DNA of 64,000 bases from Comamonadaceae bacterium 2FH. Its GTDB lineage: Bacteria; Pseudomonadota; Gammaproteobacteria; Burkholderiales; Burkholderiaceae_C. A model generated the notes under the pieces. That model had not been told where the DNA came from. It saw only the letters and a program-made list of their open reading frames with translations, and did not search any database. The stretch lies in assembly GCA_005503335.1 (NCBI GenBank), contig SCMQ01000017.1, forward strand, positions 1-64,000. The letters run 5' to 3'. The position numbers and the translations under genes are program-made. This document shows, one piece after another, positions 42,944-52,824 of this stretch (positions within the stretch are counted from its first letter, which is position 1; every line of letters begins with the position of its first letter).

Positions 42944-44089
42944 ATGCAGGCATTGAACATCGGCGTCGTCGGCGCCGGCATCGGCGGACTCGCGGCGGCC
43001 AACGCGCTGAATCAGGCGGGCCATCGCGTGGTGGTCTTCGAGCAGAGCAGGCAGTTCCTGCGCGTGGGCGCCGACATCAACCTCACGCCCAACGCGGTGC
43101 GCGCGCTCGATGGGCTGGGCATAGGCGAGGCGGTGCGCGCCTCGGCCGCGCGGCCCACGCACCGCATCAGCCGCAGCTGGGACAGCGGCGAGGAGACCTC
43201 GCGCCTCCCGATGGGCGACGAGGCCGAGCGCAAGTACGGCGCGCCCCAGCTCACCATCCACCGCGCCGACCTGCTGGCCGCGCTGGCCGACGCCTTCCCG
43301 GCCGGCCAGGTGCGCTTGGGCCTGCGCGCCCAGGCCATCGCCGAGGACGAGGCGGGCGTGGCGATCCGCTTCGCCGGCCAGGACCAGGCCGAGCGCCTGG
43401 ACCTGCTGATCGGCGCCGACGGCATCCACTCGGTGGTGCGCAACGCCATGTTCGGCGCCGAAAGCCCGCGCTTCACCGGCGTGGTGGCCTTCCGCGCCGT
43501 CGTGCCGACCGAGCGCGTGGCCCAGCTGCCCAACATCCAGGCTTTCACCAAGTGGTGGGGCCCCACGCCCGAGAGCCAGATCGTCACCTTCCCGCTCAAC
43601 CGCGGGCGCGACACCTTCATCTTCGCCACCACGGCGCAGGACTCCTGGCACGAGGAGTCCTGGACCACCCAGGGCAGCGTCGAGGAACTGCGCGGCTTCT
43701 ATGCCGGCTTCCACGCCGATGCACGCGCCCTGCTCGACGCCTGCGACAGCGTGCTCAAGACCGCGCTCTACGAGCGCGACCCGCTGCCGCGCTGGTCGAG
43801 CGCGCGCATGACCCTGCTGGGCGACGCCTGCCACCCGATGATGCCCTTCATGGCCCAGGGCGCGGGCATGGCGATCGAGGACGCCGTGGTGCTGGCGCGC
43901 AACCTGGCGGCGATCCAGGACGCCGCCCAGGTGCCGGCCGCGCTGGCGCGCTACGAGGCCATGCGGCTGGCGCGCGCCAGCCAGATCCAGCTCGGTTCGC
44001 GTGGCAACAACTGGTTACGCGCCGGTGGCAATGCCGACTGGGTCTATGGTTACGATGCCTGGTCCGTGCCGCTGGAGGCGGCCGCCTGA
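42944..44089 (+). CDS. FAD-dependent aromatic monooxygenase, NicC/salicylate hydroxylase-like
   Basis: A 381-residue class A flavoprotein monooxygenase. It has GAGIGGLAAANAL (residues 10-22) for FAD, the IGADGIHS DG motif (~158-165), and LLGDACHPMMPFMAQGAG (~290-307) for the second FAD contact. Length and phrases such as NLTPNAVRAL, KWWGP and WVYGYDAW resemble, from memory, 6-hydroxynicotinate 3-monooxygenase. It would hydroxylate an aromatic acid using NAD(P)H and O2. The gene has its own P2 promoter and a strong terminator after it, so it is monocistronic. The substrate is unproven; other salicylate-type hydroxylases are possible. Confidence 0.85.
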   Translation: MQALNIGVVGAGIGGLAAANALNQAGHRVVVFEQSRQFLRVGADINLTPNAVRALDGLGIGEAVRASAARPTHRISRSWDSGEETSRLPMGDEAERKYGAPQLTIHRADLLAALADAFPAGQVRLGLRAQAIAEDEAGVAIRFAGQDQAERLDLLIGADGIHSVVRNAMFGAESPRFTGVVAFRAVVPTERVAQLPNIQAFTKWWGPTPESQIVTFPLNRGRDTFIFATTAQDSWHEESWTTQGSVEELRGFYAGFHADARALLDACDSVLKTALYERDPLPRWSSARMTLLGDACHPMMPFMAQGAGMAIEDAVVLARNLAAIQDAAQVPAALARYEAMRLARASQIQLGSRGNNWLRAGGNADWVYGYDAWSVPLEAAA

Positions 44090-44123
44090 ACGGCGCGATC
44101 ACAGCGAAACACCAACGGTGACG

Positions 44124-44149
44124 GGGCCCCTTCGGGGGCCCTTTTTTTT
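44124..44149 (+). terminator. Intrinsic terminator after the monooxygenase gene
   Basis: GGGCCCC (44124-44130), a TTCG loop and GGGGCCC (44135-44141) are followed by eight T (44142-44149). The remaining ~237 bases to 44386 are AT-richer around 44200-44245 and probably hold the promoter of the next gene with a long leader; I see no clear consensus pair. Confidence 0.9.
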
Positions 44150-44386
44150 GGACCGCGTGACAGGGCGTACACACCCGGTGCGCGCTCGGCGGACGTGTGA
44201 ACACTTAGTCACATTAATGCGAAATATGTAGCATGTAACTTGCAGTAGGCCCAGCCTGCCGCAATTTCAGTCCAATGCTCGAGGGCCCGTACGGCGTCCG
44301 AGGGTGTTGTCTTCCCTTGTGAATCCGCCTGCCAACAGCGCATTCATCCTGATCGGCAGGTCTCTCAACCTTCTTGGAGTGTCGCC

Positions 44387-45178
44387 ATGATCGAGCAAAC
44401 CACCCCCGCTAACCTGTCTTCCGCTTCTGCACTGCGCCTGGCCGCCGTCCGGGCCGCACGCGCCAACCCCGCTGCCGGTGCCGCGCTGGGCGAGGAACGC
44501 CTGCCGTTCACGGTCCGTCTGGTGCGCAACGCGGCCGACCTCGACAAGGCGGTTGCCATCCGTCACGCTGCCTACGCGCGCCATGTGCCCGACCTGGCGG
44601 AAAAGCTGCGTGCGCCCGAGGCCATCGATTTCGAGGATGGGGTGGTGGTCCTGCTCGCGGAGTCCAAGCTGGACGGTTCGGCGCTCGGCACCATGCGCAT
44701 CCAGACCAACACCTACAAGCCGCTGAGCCTCGAAGAGTCGGTGCAGCTGCCGCCCTGGCTGCAAGGCGGCTCGCTGGCCGAGGCAGCGCGTCTGGGCATC
44801 GCCGGCGAGCGCATCGGCAACATGGTCAAGACCGTGCTGTTCAAGGCTTTCTTCCTGTACTGCCAGCAGGCCGGCATCGACTGGATGGTGATCACGGCGC
44901 GAGCGCCGATCGATCGCCAGTACGAGCGCCTGCTGTTCAGCGACGTCTACCCGGGCATGGGCTATGTGCCGATTCGCTGCACCAACGACATTCCGCACCG
45001 CATCATGTCGTTCGAGGTCGCGACCGCCGAGGTACGTTGGGCCGCAGTGCAGCACCCCTTGTTCAATTTCATTTTCCGTACTAACCACCCTGACATCGAT
45101 CTCGACCCGTCCACTGCGGGCCAAGCCGCTGCGATGCACCGGTCCTACGAGGCGCCGCGTGGGGTCATGTACTCCTGA
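44387..45178 (+). CDS. GNAT-fold acyltransferase, FeeM/N-acyl amino acid synthase-like
   Basis: A 263-residue protein. After ~40 Ala-rich residues the core resembles the FeeM/autoinducer-synthase branch of the GNAT fold: VRNAADLDKAVAIRHAAYARH, IDFEDGVVVLLAES, GTMRIQTNTY, EAARLGIAG (a LuxI-like E-A-R-L segment), LFKAFFLYCQQAGIDWMVITARAPIDRQY and MGYVPI. FeeM-type enzymes join acyl chains from acyl-carrier protein to amino acids. A lipid or signal product is plausible, but the acyl donor and acceptor are unknown. The gene has a ~200-base AT-rich upstream region and converges on the GGDEF-EAL gene 21 bases away. Confidence 0.7.
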   Translation: MIEQTTPANLSSASALRLAAVRAARANPAAGAALGEERLPFTVRLVRNAADLDKAVAIRHAAYARHVPDLAEKLRAPEAIDFEDGVVVLLAESKLDGSALGTMRIQTNTYKPLSLEESVQLPPWLQGGSLAEAARLGIAGERIGNMVKTVLFKAFFLYCQQAGIDWMVITARAPIDRQYERLLFSDVYPGMGYVPIRCTNDIPHRIMSFEVATAEVRWAAVQHPLFNFIFRTNHPDIDLDPSTAGQAAAMHRSYEAPRGVMYS

Positions 45179-45199
45179 GACCACAAGGCGCCCGCGCCG

Positions 45200-48196
45200 C
45201 TAGTGCAGATGCGGATGCTCCGAGGCCAGGAAGCCGGGCTCCTTGGGCAGGGGGTGCTCGGACTGGCTCAGCGCTCTGATCAACTGGATCAGCGCCTGGT
45301 CCTCGATGAAGCTGGCCGACGAGCTGGCCCGCAGCAGCCGCTCGGCTGCCAGCGGGCGGGCGATGGCGTAGCCCTGGACATAGTCGACGCCGATCTCGGC
45401 CAGGGTCTGCACCGCGGCGTGGTCCTCGGCCCATTCGGCCACGGTCTTCATGCCCAGGTTGCGCCCCAGGCTGACGATGGCTTCGACGATGGACACGTTG
45501 GCCGGATGGTGGTTGATGTTGACGATCAGGCTGCCGTCGATCTTCAGCAGGTCGCTGGGCAGGTCCTTGAGGTAGGAGAACGAGGTGTAGCCGGCGCCGA
45601 AGTCGTCCAGCGCCACCTTGGCGCCGTAGGCCCGCACCTGGTCGATGAACTGCCGCGTCTTCTCGATGTCGTGCAGGGCCACGCTCTCGGTGATCTCCAG
45701 GCACAGGCGCGGCGCGATGTCGCGGTGCTGCTCGAGCTGTGCGAACACGTCCTGGATGAACTTCTCGTCGTTCAGCGAGGAGCCGCTGAGGTTCATGCAG
45801 ACGAAGCGGGTTTGCGCCAGCCGCGGCAGGTGGGCCTGGATCCAGTTCAGCGTGGTAGTCAGGACCCAGCGGTCTATCATGCCCATGCGGCCGCTGTTCT
45901 CGGCCGCCGCGATCACGCGTGCCGTGGGCACGAACTGGCCCTGGGGGTCGCGCATGCGCAGCAGCACCTCGAAGTTGAGCGACTGGTAGGGCGCCTTGAG
46001 CGACATGATGGGCTGCATCTCGAGGTAGAAGCCCGCCGTGGCGTCGGGCGTGGCCAGGTGGGCCACCAGGCGCAGCTCGTCCTCGTGCTCGCGGAACACC
46101 TTGGAGTTCTTCTCGTACACCACCAGGTTGTCGCTGTGGCCGGCCTTGGCCTCGCGGCAGGCACGGTCGGCGGTCGAGACCGCGTCCTTGCTCGAGGTGC
46201 CGGCGCCGACCTCGATCAGGCCCATCGAGCCCACCACATGAAATGCCTGCTCCCCCACCTGGTAGGGCGTGCTGCCGATCGCATCGACGATGCCGCGGCA
46301 GATCAACGCGGCCAGCGCGATCTTGGTGCCCGGCAGCACGATCACGAACTCGTCGCCGCCGACCCGGCCGAGCCGCATCTCGCCCGAGATCACGGTGTTG
46401 ATGCGCGCGCAGACCTGCTGCAGCACCTCGTCGCCGACCAGGTGGCCGTACAGGTCGTTGATCAGCTTGAAGCGGTCCAGGTCCAGGTAGGCCAGGGTCA
46501 GGGGCGTCTCCTGTTGCTCGAGCTGCTGCAGGGCCTGCGCCAGCGCGGCTTCGGTGCCGCGGCGGTTCAGCGCCTTGGTCAGCGGATCGTGCTGGGCCAG
46601 GAACTCCAGGTGGGCGGTGGCGCGCGACTTCTCGGTGACGTCCTGCAGCGAGCCCTCGATGCGCTCGCGCGCCAGCGTGGCCCGGACCAGGAAGCGCCGG
46701 GGCGCGGCGCCGGCCTCTTCCGGCCGGCCTTCGATCTCGAGCTCGGCCTCCTTCTGGCTGTTGACCAGCCAGTGCAGGCGCAGCCAGTCGGCCTCGCTGA
46801 AATGCTGCTGCCAGGCATTGCGTCCGGGTGCGAGCACCTCGGTACCCAGCATGGCGGTCAGCGCCGGGTTGGCGTTGGTGAACTGGCCGTTCAGGTCCAG
46901 GGCGAACAGGCCGATGGGAATCGCCTCGTAGGTGTGCTGCAGCTCGGCCTGGGCCTCGAGCTTCTGGTCGTGCTCCTGCCGCATCTGCGCCGCAATGGCC
47001 AGCGAGGCCAGCAGGCTGGACGACAGCGCGGCCGTGACGCTGTTGATCGCGCCGATGAAGTTCTGCAGGCCCAGGGCGGCCGAGATCACCTCGTAGAGGC
47101 TGGCGAACAGGGTGGTGGCGATCGACAGGCCATACCATATCGCCACTGGCGACCGGCTCAGTTGCAGGATGCGGACCAGATAGAACACGAGGATGGAGAT
47201 GCCGAAGGCGGCAGCAGTCCAGACCAGTGGCAGGAACAGCTTGTAGGGCAATACCATCGACAGCACCAGCAAGGGCGGGCAAGTCCACTGCAGGGCCTTC
47301 AGAAGGTACTTATAGCCCACCTTGACCAGGTCTTCCTGGAACATAGCCTTGAACAGCGTCACCGTCGCGATATAGAACAAGGCGATGGTGACCAGGCGAC
47401 CTTGGATGAGCCACTCGTGCGGAGCCAGCCTTCCCAGCCATTGCGTGTCCCAGCCCGCCGACAGCGCACCCATGCGCAAGTTCAGCACCAGCCAAGCCGC
47501 GAACAGCACATAAGTGCCGTTGCGGTTGATCAGGGCCGTGATGAAGACGAACAGGGCCAGCACGATCAGGCCGCCGTCGAGCAGGCCTGAATTGCGGTGG
47601 AAGTCCTCGGCGGCCAGATGCAGCCGGGCCGTGGGCCACTGGAGCAGCGTCAGGCGCGCGGGGCCGACCGAGCGGACTTTGCATAGGATGCCTTGCTCAG
47701 CCGCTGCCGGGTTGAGGCTCAGTGCGAAGCCGGCCTTGACCTGCGACAGGGGGCCGGTCGTGGCTCGCCGATCCGCCTCTCCCAGCGGGCGCAGGCTGGC
47801 GGCATCCCAGCAGGCCAGGGCCACGGTATGGCGCGACGTGAACTCGATGGCCTGGGCCGGTTCGTCCGGCCGGCGTTCGGCGCTGAACAGCAGCCAGCGC
47901 GGCGCCTCGGACAGGCGTGTGTCGTGGCGCGCCACCAGCGGCTGGGCCGGCAGCTGCGCCAGCGCCTGGGCCGGCGTCAGGGCGGCATTGCCGTCCTCGA
48001 GCACGCGGAAGTCCAGCGCCCTGGCCTCGGGCTGGGGGTGCTGCGGTTGCCAGAACAGCAGCGCGATCAGGGACAGCAGCGCGATCGCCACGGGCAGCGC
48101 GTAAATGGACAGGGCCCGCAGGACCCTGTCCAAACCGTCATGCCACTGGCCGGCCCTTGTCTGAAGCCGCTTGAATTGCCGCAATTCGCGCACCAT
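45200..48196 (-). CDS. Membrane GGDEF-EAL protein with 7TM-type sensor and PAS domain
   Basis: A 998-residue protein with one N-terminal membrane helix (~33-50), an extracytoplasmic region (~50-190) like 7TMR-DISM sensors, about seven hydrophobic segments (~195-395), a PAS domain (~415-510), GGDEF (~545-690) and EAL (~725-970). GGDEF is intact (GRVGGDEFVIV). The EAL signature reads EVL, but EITES, DDFGAGYTSFSYL, LKID and QGY are kept, so phosphodiesterase activity is possible. It would tune cyclic-di-GMP in response to an envelope or small-molecule signal. It lies 104 bases downstream of ureG on the same strand, with a CAGAATG/CATTCTG dyad (48210-48228) just before its start. Confidence 0.9.
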   Translation of the reverse strand: MVRELRQFKRLQTRAGQWHDGLDRVLRALSIYALPVAIALLSLIALLFWQPQHPQPEARALDFRVLEDGNAALTPAQALAQLPAQPLVARHDTRLSEAPRWLLFSAERRPDEPAQAIEFTSRHTVALACWDAASLRPLGEADRRATTGPLSQVKAGFALSLNPAAAEQGILCKVRSVGPARLTLLQWPTARLHLAAEDFHRNSGLLDGGLIVLALFVFITALINRNGTYVLFAAWLVLNLRMGALSAGWDTQWLGRLAPHEWLIQGRLVTIALFYIATVTLFKAMFQEDLVKVGYKYLLKALQWTCPPLLVLSMVLPYKLFLPLVWTAAAFGISILVFYLVRILQLSRSPVAIWYGLSIATTLFASLYEVISAALGLQNFIGAINSVTAALSSSLLASLAIAAQMRQEHDQKLEAQAELQHTYEAIPIGLFALDLNGQFTNANPALTAMLGTEVLAPGRNAWQQHFSEADWLRLHWLVNSQKEAELEIEGRPEEAGAAPRRFLVRATLARERIEGSLQDVTEKSRATAHLEFLAQHDPLTKALNRRGTEAALAQALQQLEQQETPLTLAYLDLDRFKLINDLYGHLVGDEVLQQVCARINTVISGEMRLGRVGGDEFVIVLPGTKIALAALICRGIVDAIGSTPYQVGEQAFHVVGSMGLIEVGAGTSSKDAVSTADRACREAKAGHSDNLVVYEKNSKVFREHEDELRLVAHLATPDATAGFYLEMQPIMSLKAPYQSLNFEVLLRMRDPQGQFVPTARVIAAAENSGRMGMIDRWVLTTTLNWIQAHLPRLAQTRFVCMNLSGSSLNDEKFIQDVFAQLEQHRDIAPRLCLEITESVALHDIEKTRQFIDQVRAYGAKVALDDFGAGYTSFSYLKDLPSDLLKIDGSLIVNINHHPANVSIVEAIVSLGRNLGMKTVAEWAEDHAAVQTLAEIGVDYVQGYAIARPLAAERLLRASSSASFIEDQALIQLIRALSQSEHPLPKEPGFLASEHPHLH

Positions 48197-48300
48197 ACCC
48201 CTTTTTCGGCAGAATGCGTCCCATTCTGAAGCAAGTGACGCCCGTCGACCGGATTATGCGGGTGTCCGGGGAGTTGTACATCGAAAGTCCTCGCCAGAGA

Positions 48301-48945
48301 TCAAACGGTCGCCAGCATGCCCCGCTGTTCGATGAAGCGGACTACCTGGTCCAGGCCGTCCCGGGTCTTGAGGTTGGTCATCACATAGGGTTTGCCCTGG
48401 CGCATGCGCAGCGTATCGGCCTCCATCACGGCCAGGTCCGCGCCCACATGGGGTGCGAGGTCGGTCTTGTTGATCACGAACAGGTCGCTCTTGGTGATGC
48501 CGGGGCCGCCCTTGCGCGGGATCTTCTCGCCCGCGGCCACGTCGATCACGTAGATCGTGAGGTCGCTGAGCTCGGGGCTGAAGGTGGCGGCCAGATTGTC
48601 GCCGCCGGACTCGACGAACACCACATCGGCTTCGGGAAACTGGGCCAGCATGCGGTCTATGGCCTCGAGGTTGATCGAGGCGTCCTCGCGGATCGCGGTG
48701 TGCGGGCAGCCGCCGGTCTCCACGCCCAGGATGCGCTCGGCCGGCAGCGCGCCGCTCACGGTGAGCAGGCGCTGGTCTTCCTTGGTGTAGATGTCGTTGG
48801 TGATGGCGACCAGGTCGTAGCGCTCGCGCATGGCCTTGCAGAGCATCTCGAGCAGGGTGGTCTTGCCGGAGCCGACCGGCCCGCCTATGCCCACGCGCAG
48901 GGGCGGCAGCTTCTTGGTGCGGTTCGGGATGTGGTGCAGGTTCAT
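48301..48945 (-). CDS. ureG: Urease accessory GTPase UreG
   Basis: A 214-residue SIMIBI GTPase that drives nickel insertion into urease. It has the P-loop [13 protein letters not shown] (residues ~18-30), the metal-binding CPH motif in [44 protein letters not shown], and NKTD for guanine recognition. The N-terminus lacks the His-rich extension found in some UreG. The gene overlaps ureF as ATGA (48942-48945) and is the last urease gene of the leftward operon. Confidence 0.96.
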   Translation of the reverse strand: MNLHHIPNRTKKLPPLRVGIGGPVGSGKTTLLEMLCKAMRERYDLVAITNDIYTKEDQRLLTVSGALPAERILGVETGGCPHTAIREDASINLEAIDRMLAQFPEADVVFVESGGDNLAATFSPELSDLTIYVIDVAAGEKIPRKGGPGITKSDLFVINKTDLAPHVGADLAVMEADTLRMRQGKPYVMTNLKTRDGLDQVVRFIEQRGMLATV

Positions 48946-49649
48946 GATCGGAAAAGCCTCGAGTACTGGGTTTCGTGCTGGGCCGAGAGGATGGCGAGGC
49001 GAGGCGAGAAGGCCTGGCGCTCGCTGTCCATCAGGGCCAGCGCCTGGTCGGCCGCCGCCGGGATCTGGTCGGCCAGCCGGGCCAGGATACGCTGGCCCGC
49101 GCTCTGGCCCAGCGGCACGGCCTTGAGCGCGGCCTGCACCATGTTCTCGGCCCAGCCGAAGGCATAGGCCAGCAGGACCTCGCGCACCGGCGCCAGGGTG
49201 CGCGAGGCCGCGAGCGCGAAGGCCAGGGGGTAGCTCGGGTCCATCGCGGCCAGGGCCTGGAGGTCAGCCTGGCGCTCGGGCCGGTTCGCGTCCTGGTTGC
49301 GCAGCCAGTCGAGCAGGGAGCGTCCCATCTGCTCGGTCTGCAGTCGCATCTCGCGGGTCTCGCGGGTCTGCAGCACCCAGTCGTTGAGCTCGCGCAGATG
49401 GGCCAGGTCGCCGCGCCGCCAGGCCGGAACGGCCTTGGCGAGCACGGCCAGGTCGCCGCGCGCCAGCGTGAGCTGCAGCTGGGCCAGCAGCCAGTCCGCG
49501 GCCGCGGCCTCGGAGGCGACGCCGGCGCGCTCGACGGCGCTTTCCAGGCCCTCGGAATAGGAGAAGCCGCCCACCGGCAGGGCCGGCGAGGCCAGCCAGA
49601 TCAGCTGCAGCAGGCTGGGCGCCGGCAGGGGCGTGGCGCGTTCGCGCAT
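48942..49649 (-). CDS. ureF: Urease accessory protein UreF
   Basis: A 235-residue all-helical protein with the family phrases [21 protein letters not shown] (residues ~15-35) and FALAASRTL, and the C-terminal QYSRLFRS. UreF bridges UreG and the apo-urease/UreD complex and directs nickel transfer. The ATG at 49649 shares one base with the ureE stop; its stop overlaps ureG. Length and ends agree with family. Its required partner UreD is not encoded in this window. Confidence 0.94.
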   Translation of the reverse strand: MRERATPLPAPSLLQLIWLASPALPVGGFSYSEGLESAVERAGVASEAAAADWLLAQLQLTLARGDLAVLAKAVPAWRRGDLAHLRELNDWVLQTRETREMRLQTEQMGRSLLDWLRNQDANRPERQADLQALAAMDPSYPLAFALAASRTLAPVREVLLAYAFGWAENMVQAALKAVPLGQSAGQRILARLADQIPAAADQALALMDSERQAFSPRLAILSAQHETQYSRLFRS

Positions 49650-50179
49650 CAGTGGTGGTGGTCGCCGTGGTCGTGGGAATGCCCGTGGTCGTGGCCATGG
49701 TCGTGACCGTGACCGTGACCACCGTGGCCGCCGTAGGCCCCGCCCTCGGGCTCGAAGGCGGCCCGGGTCTCCTGCACCGTCAGGTGCATGGCGCGCAGCA
49801 TGTCGGCCAGCACATGGTCGGGCTCGATCTTCAGGTGGTCGGGCTGCAGCTCGATCGCCACATGGCGGTTGCCCAGGTGGTAGGCCGCGCGGGTCAGGTC
49901 GAAGGGCGAGCCGTGCTCGGCGCAGGGCGTGATGAGCAGCACCGGCTGGGCTGCCGCGAGCACGCGCACCAGCGAGCCGTCCTCCGCCACCAGCACGTCG
50001 CCGCCGCGCACCACGCTGCCGCGCGGCAGGAACACGCCGAGCTCGCGGCCCGTGGAGTCGGTGGCCGAGAAGCGGCTCTTCTGCCGTACGTCCCAGTCGA
50101 GTTCGACCGTGGCGGCGCGCCTGAGCAGGGGAGCGGCCAGGCCCTGGCCGCGCGCAATGAGCTTGGATACGGACAGCAT
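49649..50179 (-). CDS. ureE: Urease accessory nickel chaperone UreE
   Basis: A 176-residue metallochaperone. The N-terminal peptide-binding domain (~15-75; [28 protein letters not shown]) is followed by the metal-binding domain ([29 protein letters not shown]), and a C-terminal tail in which His alternates with Gly and Asp (last ~25 residues, about a dozen His). The His tail binds several nickel ions and is typical of Klebsiella-type UreE. Start and stop each share one base with ureC and ureF. It supplies nickel to the UreDFG complex. Confidence 0.95.
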   Translation of the reverse strand: MLSVSKLIARGQGLAAPLLRRAATVELDWDVRQKSRFSATDSTGRELGVFLPRGSVVRGGDVLVAEDGSLVRVLAAAQPVLLITPCAEHGSPFDLTRAAYHLGNRHVAIELQPDHLKIEPDHVLADMLRAMHLTVQETRAAFEPEGGAYGGHGGHGHGHDHGHDHGHSHDHGDHHH

Positions 50180-51921
50180 CAGAACAGGAAGTAGCGTTGC
50201 GTCATGGGCAGGCTGCGGGCCGGCTCGCAGGTCAGCAGATGGCCGTCGGCGCGCACGGCATAGGTCTGGGCGTCGACCTCCATGCGCGGCGCGTAGTCGT
50301 TGTGGATCATGTGGCGCTTGCCCACGCCGCGTATGCCCTTCACGGCCGCCAGGGTCTTGGCCAGGCCGAAGCGCTCCTTGATGCCGGCGGCCAGGCCGGC
50401 CTGCGAGACGAAGCTCAGCGAGCCGCGGGCGAGGGCGCCGCCGAAGGCGCCGAACATCGGCCGGTAATGCACGGGCTGCGGCGTGGGGATGCTGGCGTTG
50501 GGGTCGCCCATGGCGGCCAGGGCGATGAAGCCGCCCTTGAGGATCAGCGCCGGCTTGACGCCGAAGAAAGCCGGCTTCCAGACCACCAGGTCGGCCCATT
50601 TGCCGACCTCGATGCTGCCGACCTCGTGGCTGATGCCGTGCGCGATCGCGGGGTTGATCGTCAGCTTGGCGAGATACCGCTTGACGCGGAAGTTGTCGTG
50701 GCGGTCGGTGTCCCCGACGCTTGCGTCGGTTCCTGATCCTCGCAGCTTGCCCCTTTGCTGCTTCATCTTGTGCGCGGTCTGCCAGCAGCGCAGGATCACC
50801 TCGCCGACGCGGCCCATGGCCTGGCTGTCGGAGCTGAACATGCTGATCGCGCCCAGGTCGTGCAGGATGTCCTCGGCCGCGATGGTCTCCTTGCGGATGC
50901 GGCTTTCGGCGAAGGCCAGGTCCTCGGCGATGGCCGGGTCCAGGTGGTGGCAGACCATCAGCATGTCCACATGCTCGTCCAGCGTGTTGATGGTGTAGGG
51001 CCGGGTCGGGTTGGTCGAGGAGGGCAGCACGTTGGCCTCGCCCACCACCTTGAGGATGTCGGGCGCGTGGCCGCCGCCCGCGCCCTCGGTGTGGAAGGTG
51101 TGGATGGTGCGGCCCTTGAAGGCGGCCACCGTGTCCTCGACGAAGCCCGACTCGTTGAGCGTGTCGGTGTGGATCGCGACCTGGGTGTCGGTGTCCTCGG
51201 CCACCGAGAGGCAGTTGTCGATCGCGGCCGGGGTGGTGCCCCAGTCCTCGTGCAGCTTGAGGCCGATCGCGCCGGCGGCGATCTGCTCGTGCAGCGCCGC
51301 GGGCAGGCTGGCATTGCCCTTGCCCAGGAAGCCCAGGTTCATCGGGAAGGCGTCGGCCGCCTGCAGCATGCGCTCGAGGTTCCAGGGTCCGGGCGTGCAG
51401 GTGGTGGCGAAGGTGCCGGTGGCCGGGCCGGTGCCGCCGCCTATCATGGTGGTGACGCCGCTGGCCAGCGCCTCCTCGATCTGCTGCGGCGCGATGAAGT
51501 GGATGTGGGTGTCTATGCCGCCGGCGGTGACGATGCTGCCCTCGCAGCTGATGATCTCGGTGCCGGGGCCGATCACGATGTCGACGCCGGGCTGGGTGTC
51601 GGGGTTGCCGGCCTTGCCTATGGCCGCGATGCGCCCGCCCTTGAGGCCTATGTCGGCCTTGACGATGCCCCAGTGGTCCAGGATCAGGGCGTTGGTCAGC
51701 ACGCAGTCCATCGCGCCCTGGTCCCGGGTGCGCTGGCTCTGCGCCATGCCGTCGCGTATGGTCTTGCCGCCGCCGAACTTCACCTCTTCGCCGTAGCCGC
51801 CGGCGCGCAAGGTGTAGTCCTGCTCGACCTCGACGATCAGCTCGGTGTCGGCCAGGCGGACCCGGTCGCCGACGGTGGGGCCGAACATCTCGGCGTAGGC
51901 GCGTTTGCCAATCGTTGCCAT
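50179..51921 (-). CDS. ureC: Urease alpha subunit
   Basis: A 580-residue catalytic subunit. Active-site elements are visible: HIHF (nickel His pair, ~136-138), GLKLHEDWG with the carbamylated Lys (~219), [26 protein letters not shown] with flap Cys and catalytic His, and [10 protein letters not shown] with the bridging Asp. Urease hydrolyses urea to ammonia and carbamate. It is longer than the usual ~570 because of about eight extra polar residues before DNFRVKRY ([14 protein letters not shown] region). UreA, UreB and UreC are separate, as in most bacteria. Confidence 0.97.
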   Translation of the reverse strand: MATIGKRAYAEMFGPTVGDRVRLADTELIVEVEQDYTLRAGGYGEEVKFGGGKTIRDGMAQSQRTRDQGAMDCVLTNALILDHWGIVKADIGLKGGRIAAIGKAGNPDTQPGVDIVIGPGTEIISCEGSIVTAGGIDTHIHFIAPQQIEEALASGVTTMIGGGTGPATGTFATTCTPGPWNLERMLQAADAFPMNLGFLGKGNASLPAALHEQIAAGAIGLKLHEDWGTTPAAIDNCLSVAEDTDTQVAIHTDTLNESGFVEDTVAAFKGRTIHTFHTEGAGGGHAPDILKVVGEANVLPSSTNPTRPYTINTLDEHVDMLMVCHHLDPAIAEDLAFAESRIRKETIAAEDILHDLGAISMFSSDSQAMGRVGEVILRCWQTAHKMKQQRGKLRGSGTDASVGDTDRHDNFRVKRYLAKLTINPAIAHGISHEVGSIEVGKWADLVVWKPAFFGVKPALILKGGFIALAAMGDPNASIPTPQPVHYRPMFGAFGGALARGSLSFVSQAGLAAGIKERFGLAKTLAAVKGIRGVGKRHMIHNDYAPRMEVDAQTYAVRADGHLLTCEPARSLPMTQRYFLF

Positions 51922-51922
51922 G

Positions 51923-52228
51923 TCAGAGTTTTCCCTGGGTCAGTCCGCGGAAGCCGTAGACCACGCGCTCGCCGGCATAGTCCACCAGCTCCACGGTGCG
52001 CTGCTGGCCGGGCTCGAAGCGCACGGCCGTGCCCGAGGCGATGTTCAGCCGCATGCCGCGCGCGGCGCCGCGGTCGAAAGCCAGCGCCGCGTTGGTCTCG
52101 GCGAAGTGGTAGTGCGAGCCGACCTGGATGGGCCGGTCGCCGGTGTTCCTGACCACCAGGCTCAGGCTGCGCCGTCCGGGGTTCAGGGGGTGGTCGCCGT
52201 CGTCGATCAGCAGTTCGCCGGGGATCAT
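51923..52228 (-). CDS. ureB: Urease beta subunit
   Basis: A 101-residue subunit beginning MIPGELLI, with [41 protein letters not shown] and the C-terminal [11 protein letters not shown]. All are family landmarks. It packs against UreC and takes part in active-site flap stability. It lies one base before ureC and 17 bases after the small His-rich membrane protein gene. Confidence 0.96.
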   Translation of the reverse strand: MIPGELLIDDGDHPLNPGRRSLSLVVRNTGDRPIQVGSHYHFAETNAALAFDRGAARGMRLNIASGTAVRFEPGQQRTVELVDYAGERVVYGFRGLTQGKL

Positions 52229-52245
52229 GAGACCTCTTCTTTCCC

Positions 52246-52419
52246 TTATTTGCCGCCGCGCGACAGCCAGAGCGCGAGCACGGCCAGCGCGCCCACGAAA
52301 ACGAAGCCCCAGACGTCAGTGGCATGGCCGTGCGGGCCGGACAGGCCGTGGCCGCCATGGGCCAGGGCGGCCGACGAGGCGGCCAGGGTGAAAAGCAGGG
52401 CGGAAATGGTTCTTTTCAT
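52246..52419 (-). CDS. Small His-rich membrane protein in the urease operon
   Basis: A 57-residue protein not obvious in standard gene calls: signal-like hydrophobic start ([20 protein letters not shown]), a His/Gly segment ([13 protein letters not shown], five His), a single hydrophobic segment ([16 protein letters not shown]) and a short basic tail. The His motif just after a cleavable leader recalls the N-terminus of HupE/UreJ nickel-type permeases, but the rest of such a permease is missing. It sits between ureA (13 bases) and ureB (17 bases), so it is certainly cotranscribed. A periplasmic metal-binding or nickel-linked role is inference; it could also be a cut-down relic. Confidence 0.7.
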   Translation of the reverse strand: MKRTISALLFTLAASSAALAHGGHGLSGPHGHATDVWGFVFVGALAVLALWLSRGGK

Positions 52420-52432
52420 GGGGTGCCTCGGG

Positions 52433-52735
52433 TCAGACGATGGGCTGGTGCACGGTGACGAGCTTGGTGCCGTCGGGAAAGGTGGCCTCGACCTGGATGT
52501 CGGGAATCATCTCGGCCACGCCGTCCATCACATCCTCGCGCGCGAGCACGCTGCGGCCCTCGCTCATCAGCTGGGCCACGGTCTTGCCGTCGCGTGCGCC
52601 CTCCATCACGGCGGCCGAGATCAGGGCCACGGCCTCGGGGTAGTTGAGCTTGAGGCCGCGCGCCTTGCGGCGCTCGGCCAGCAGGGCGGCGGTGAAGATC
52701 AGCAGCTTGTCTTTTTCGCGGGGCGTCAGTTCCAT
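52433..52735 (-). CDS. ureA: Urease gamma subunit
   Basis: A 100-residue subunit: [62 protein letters not shown]. The start at 52735 is set by the invariant MELTPREK; longer in-frame starts lie in the divergent promoter region. It opens the leftward urease operon ureA-(small protein)-ureB-ureC-ureE-ureF-ureG. In many Burkholderiales ureD lies directly upstream; here that place is taken by the divergent NCS1-like kinase gene. Confidence 0.96.
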   Translation of the reverse strand: MELTPREKDKLLIFTAALLAERRKARGLKLNYPEAVALISAAVMEGARDGKTVAQLMSEGRSVLAREDVMDGVAEMIPDIQVEATFPDGTKLVTVHQPIV

Positions 52736-52763
52736 GGCAGGCGGGGTGGGCGGCAGTGCCCGC

Positions 52764-52769
52764 ATCATA
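52764..52769 (-). promoter_or_regulatory. Candidate -10 element of the urease operon
   Basis: TATGAT on the minus strand, five of six to consensus, about 29 bases before the ureA ATG. No good -35 is found at 17 bases, so an activator may be needed. Confidence 0.35.
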
Positions 52770-52824
52770 GTCAGCAAAGCCCGTACCCGGCCATACGCCG
52801 AACGGGGCATGGCGCGCCGCACCA

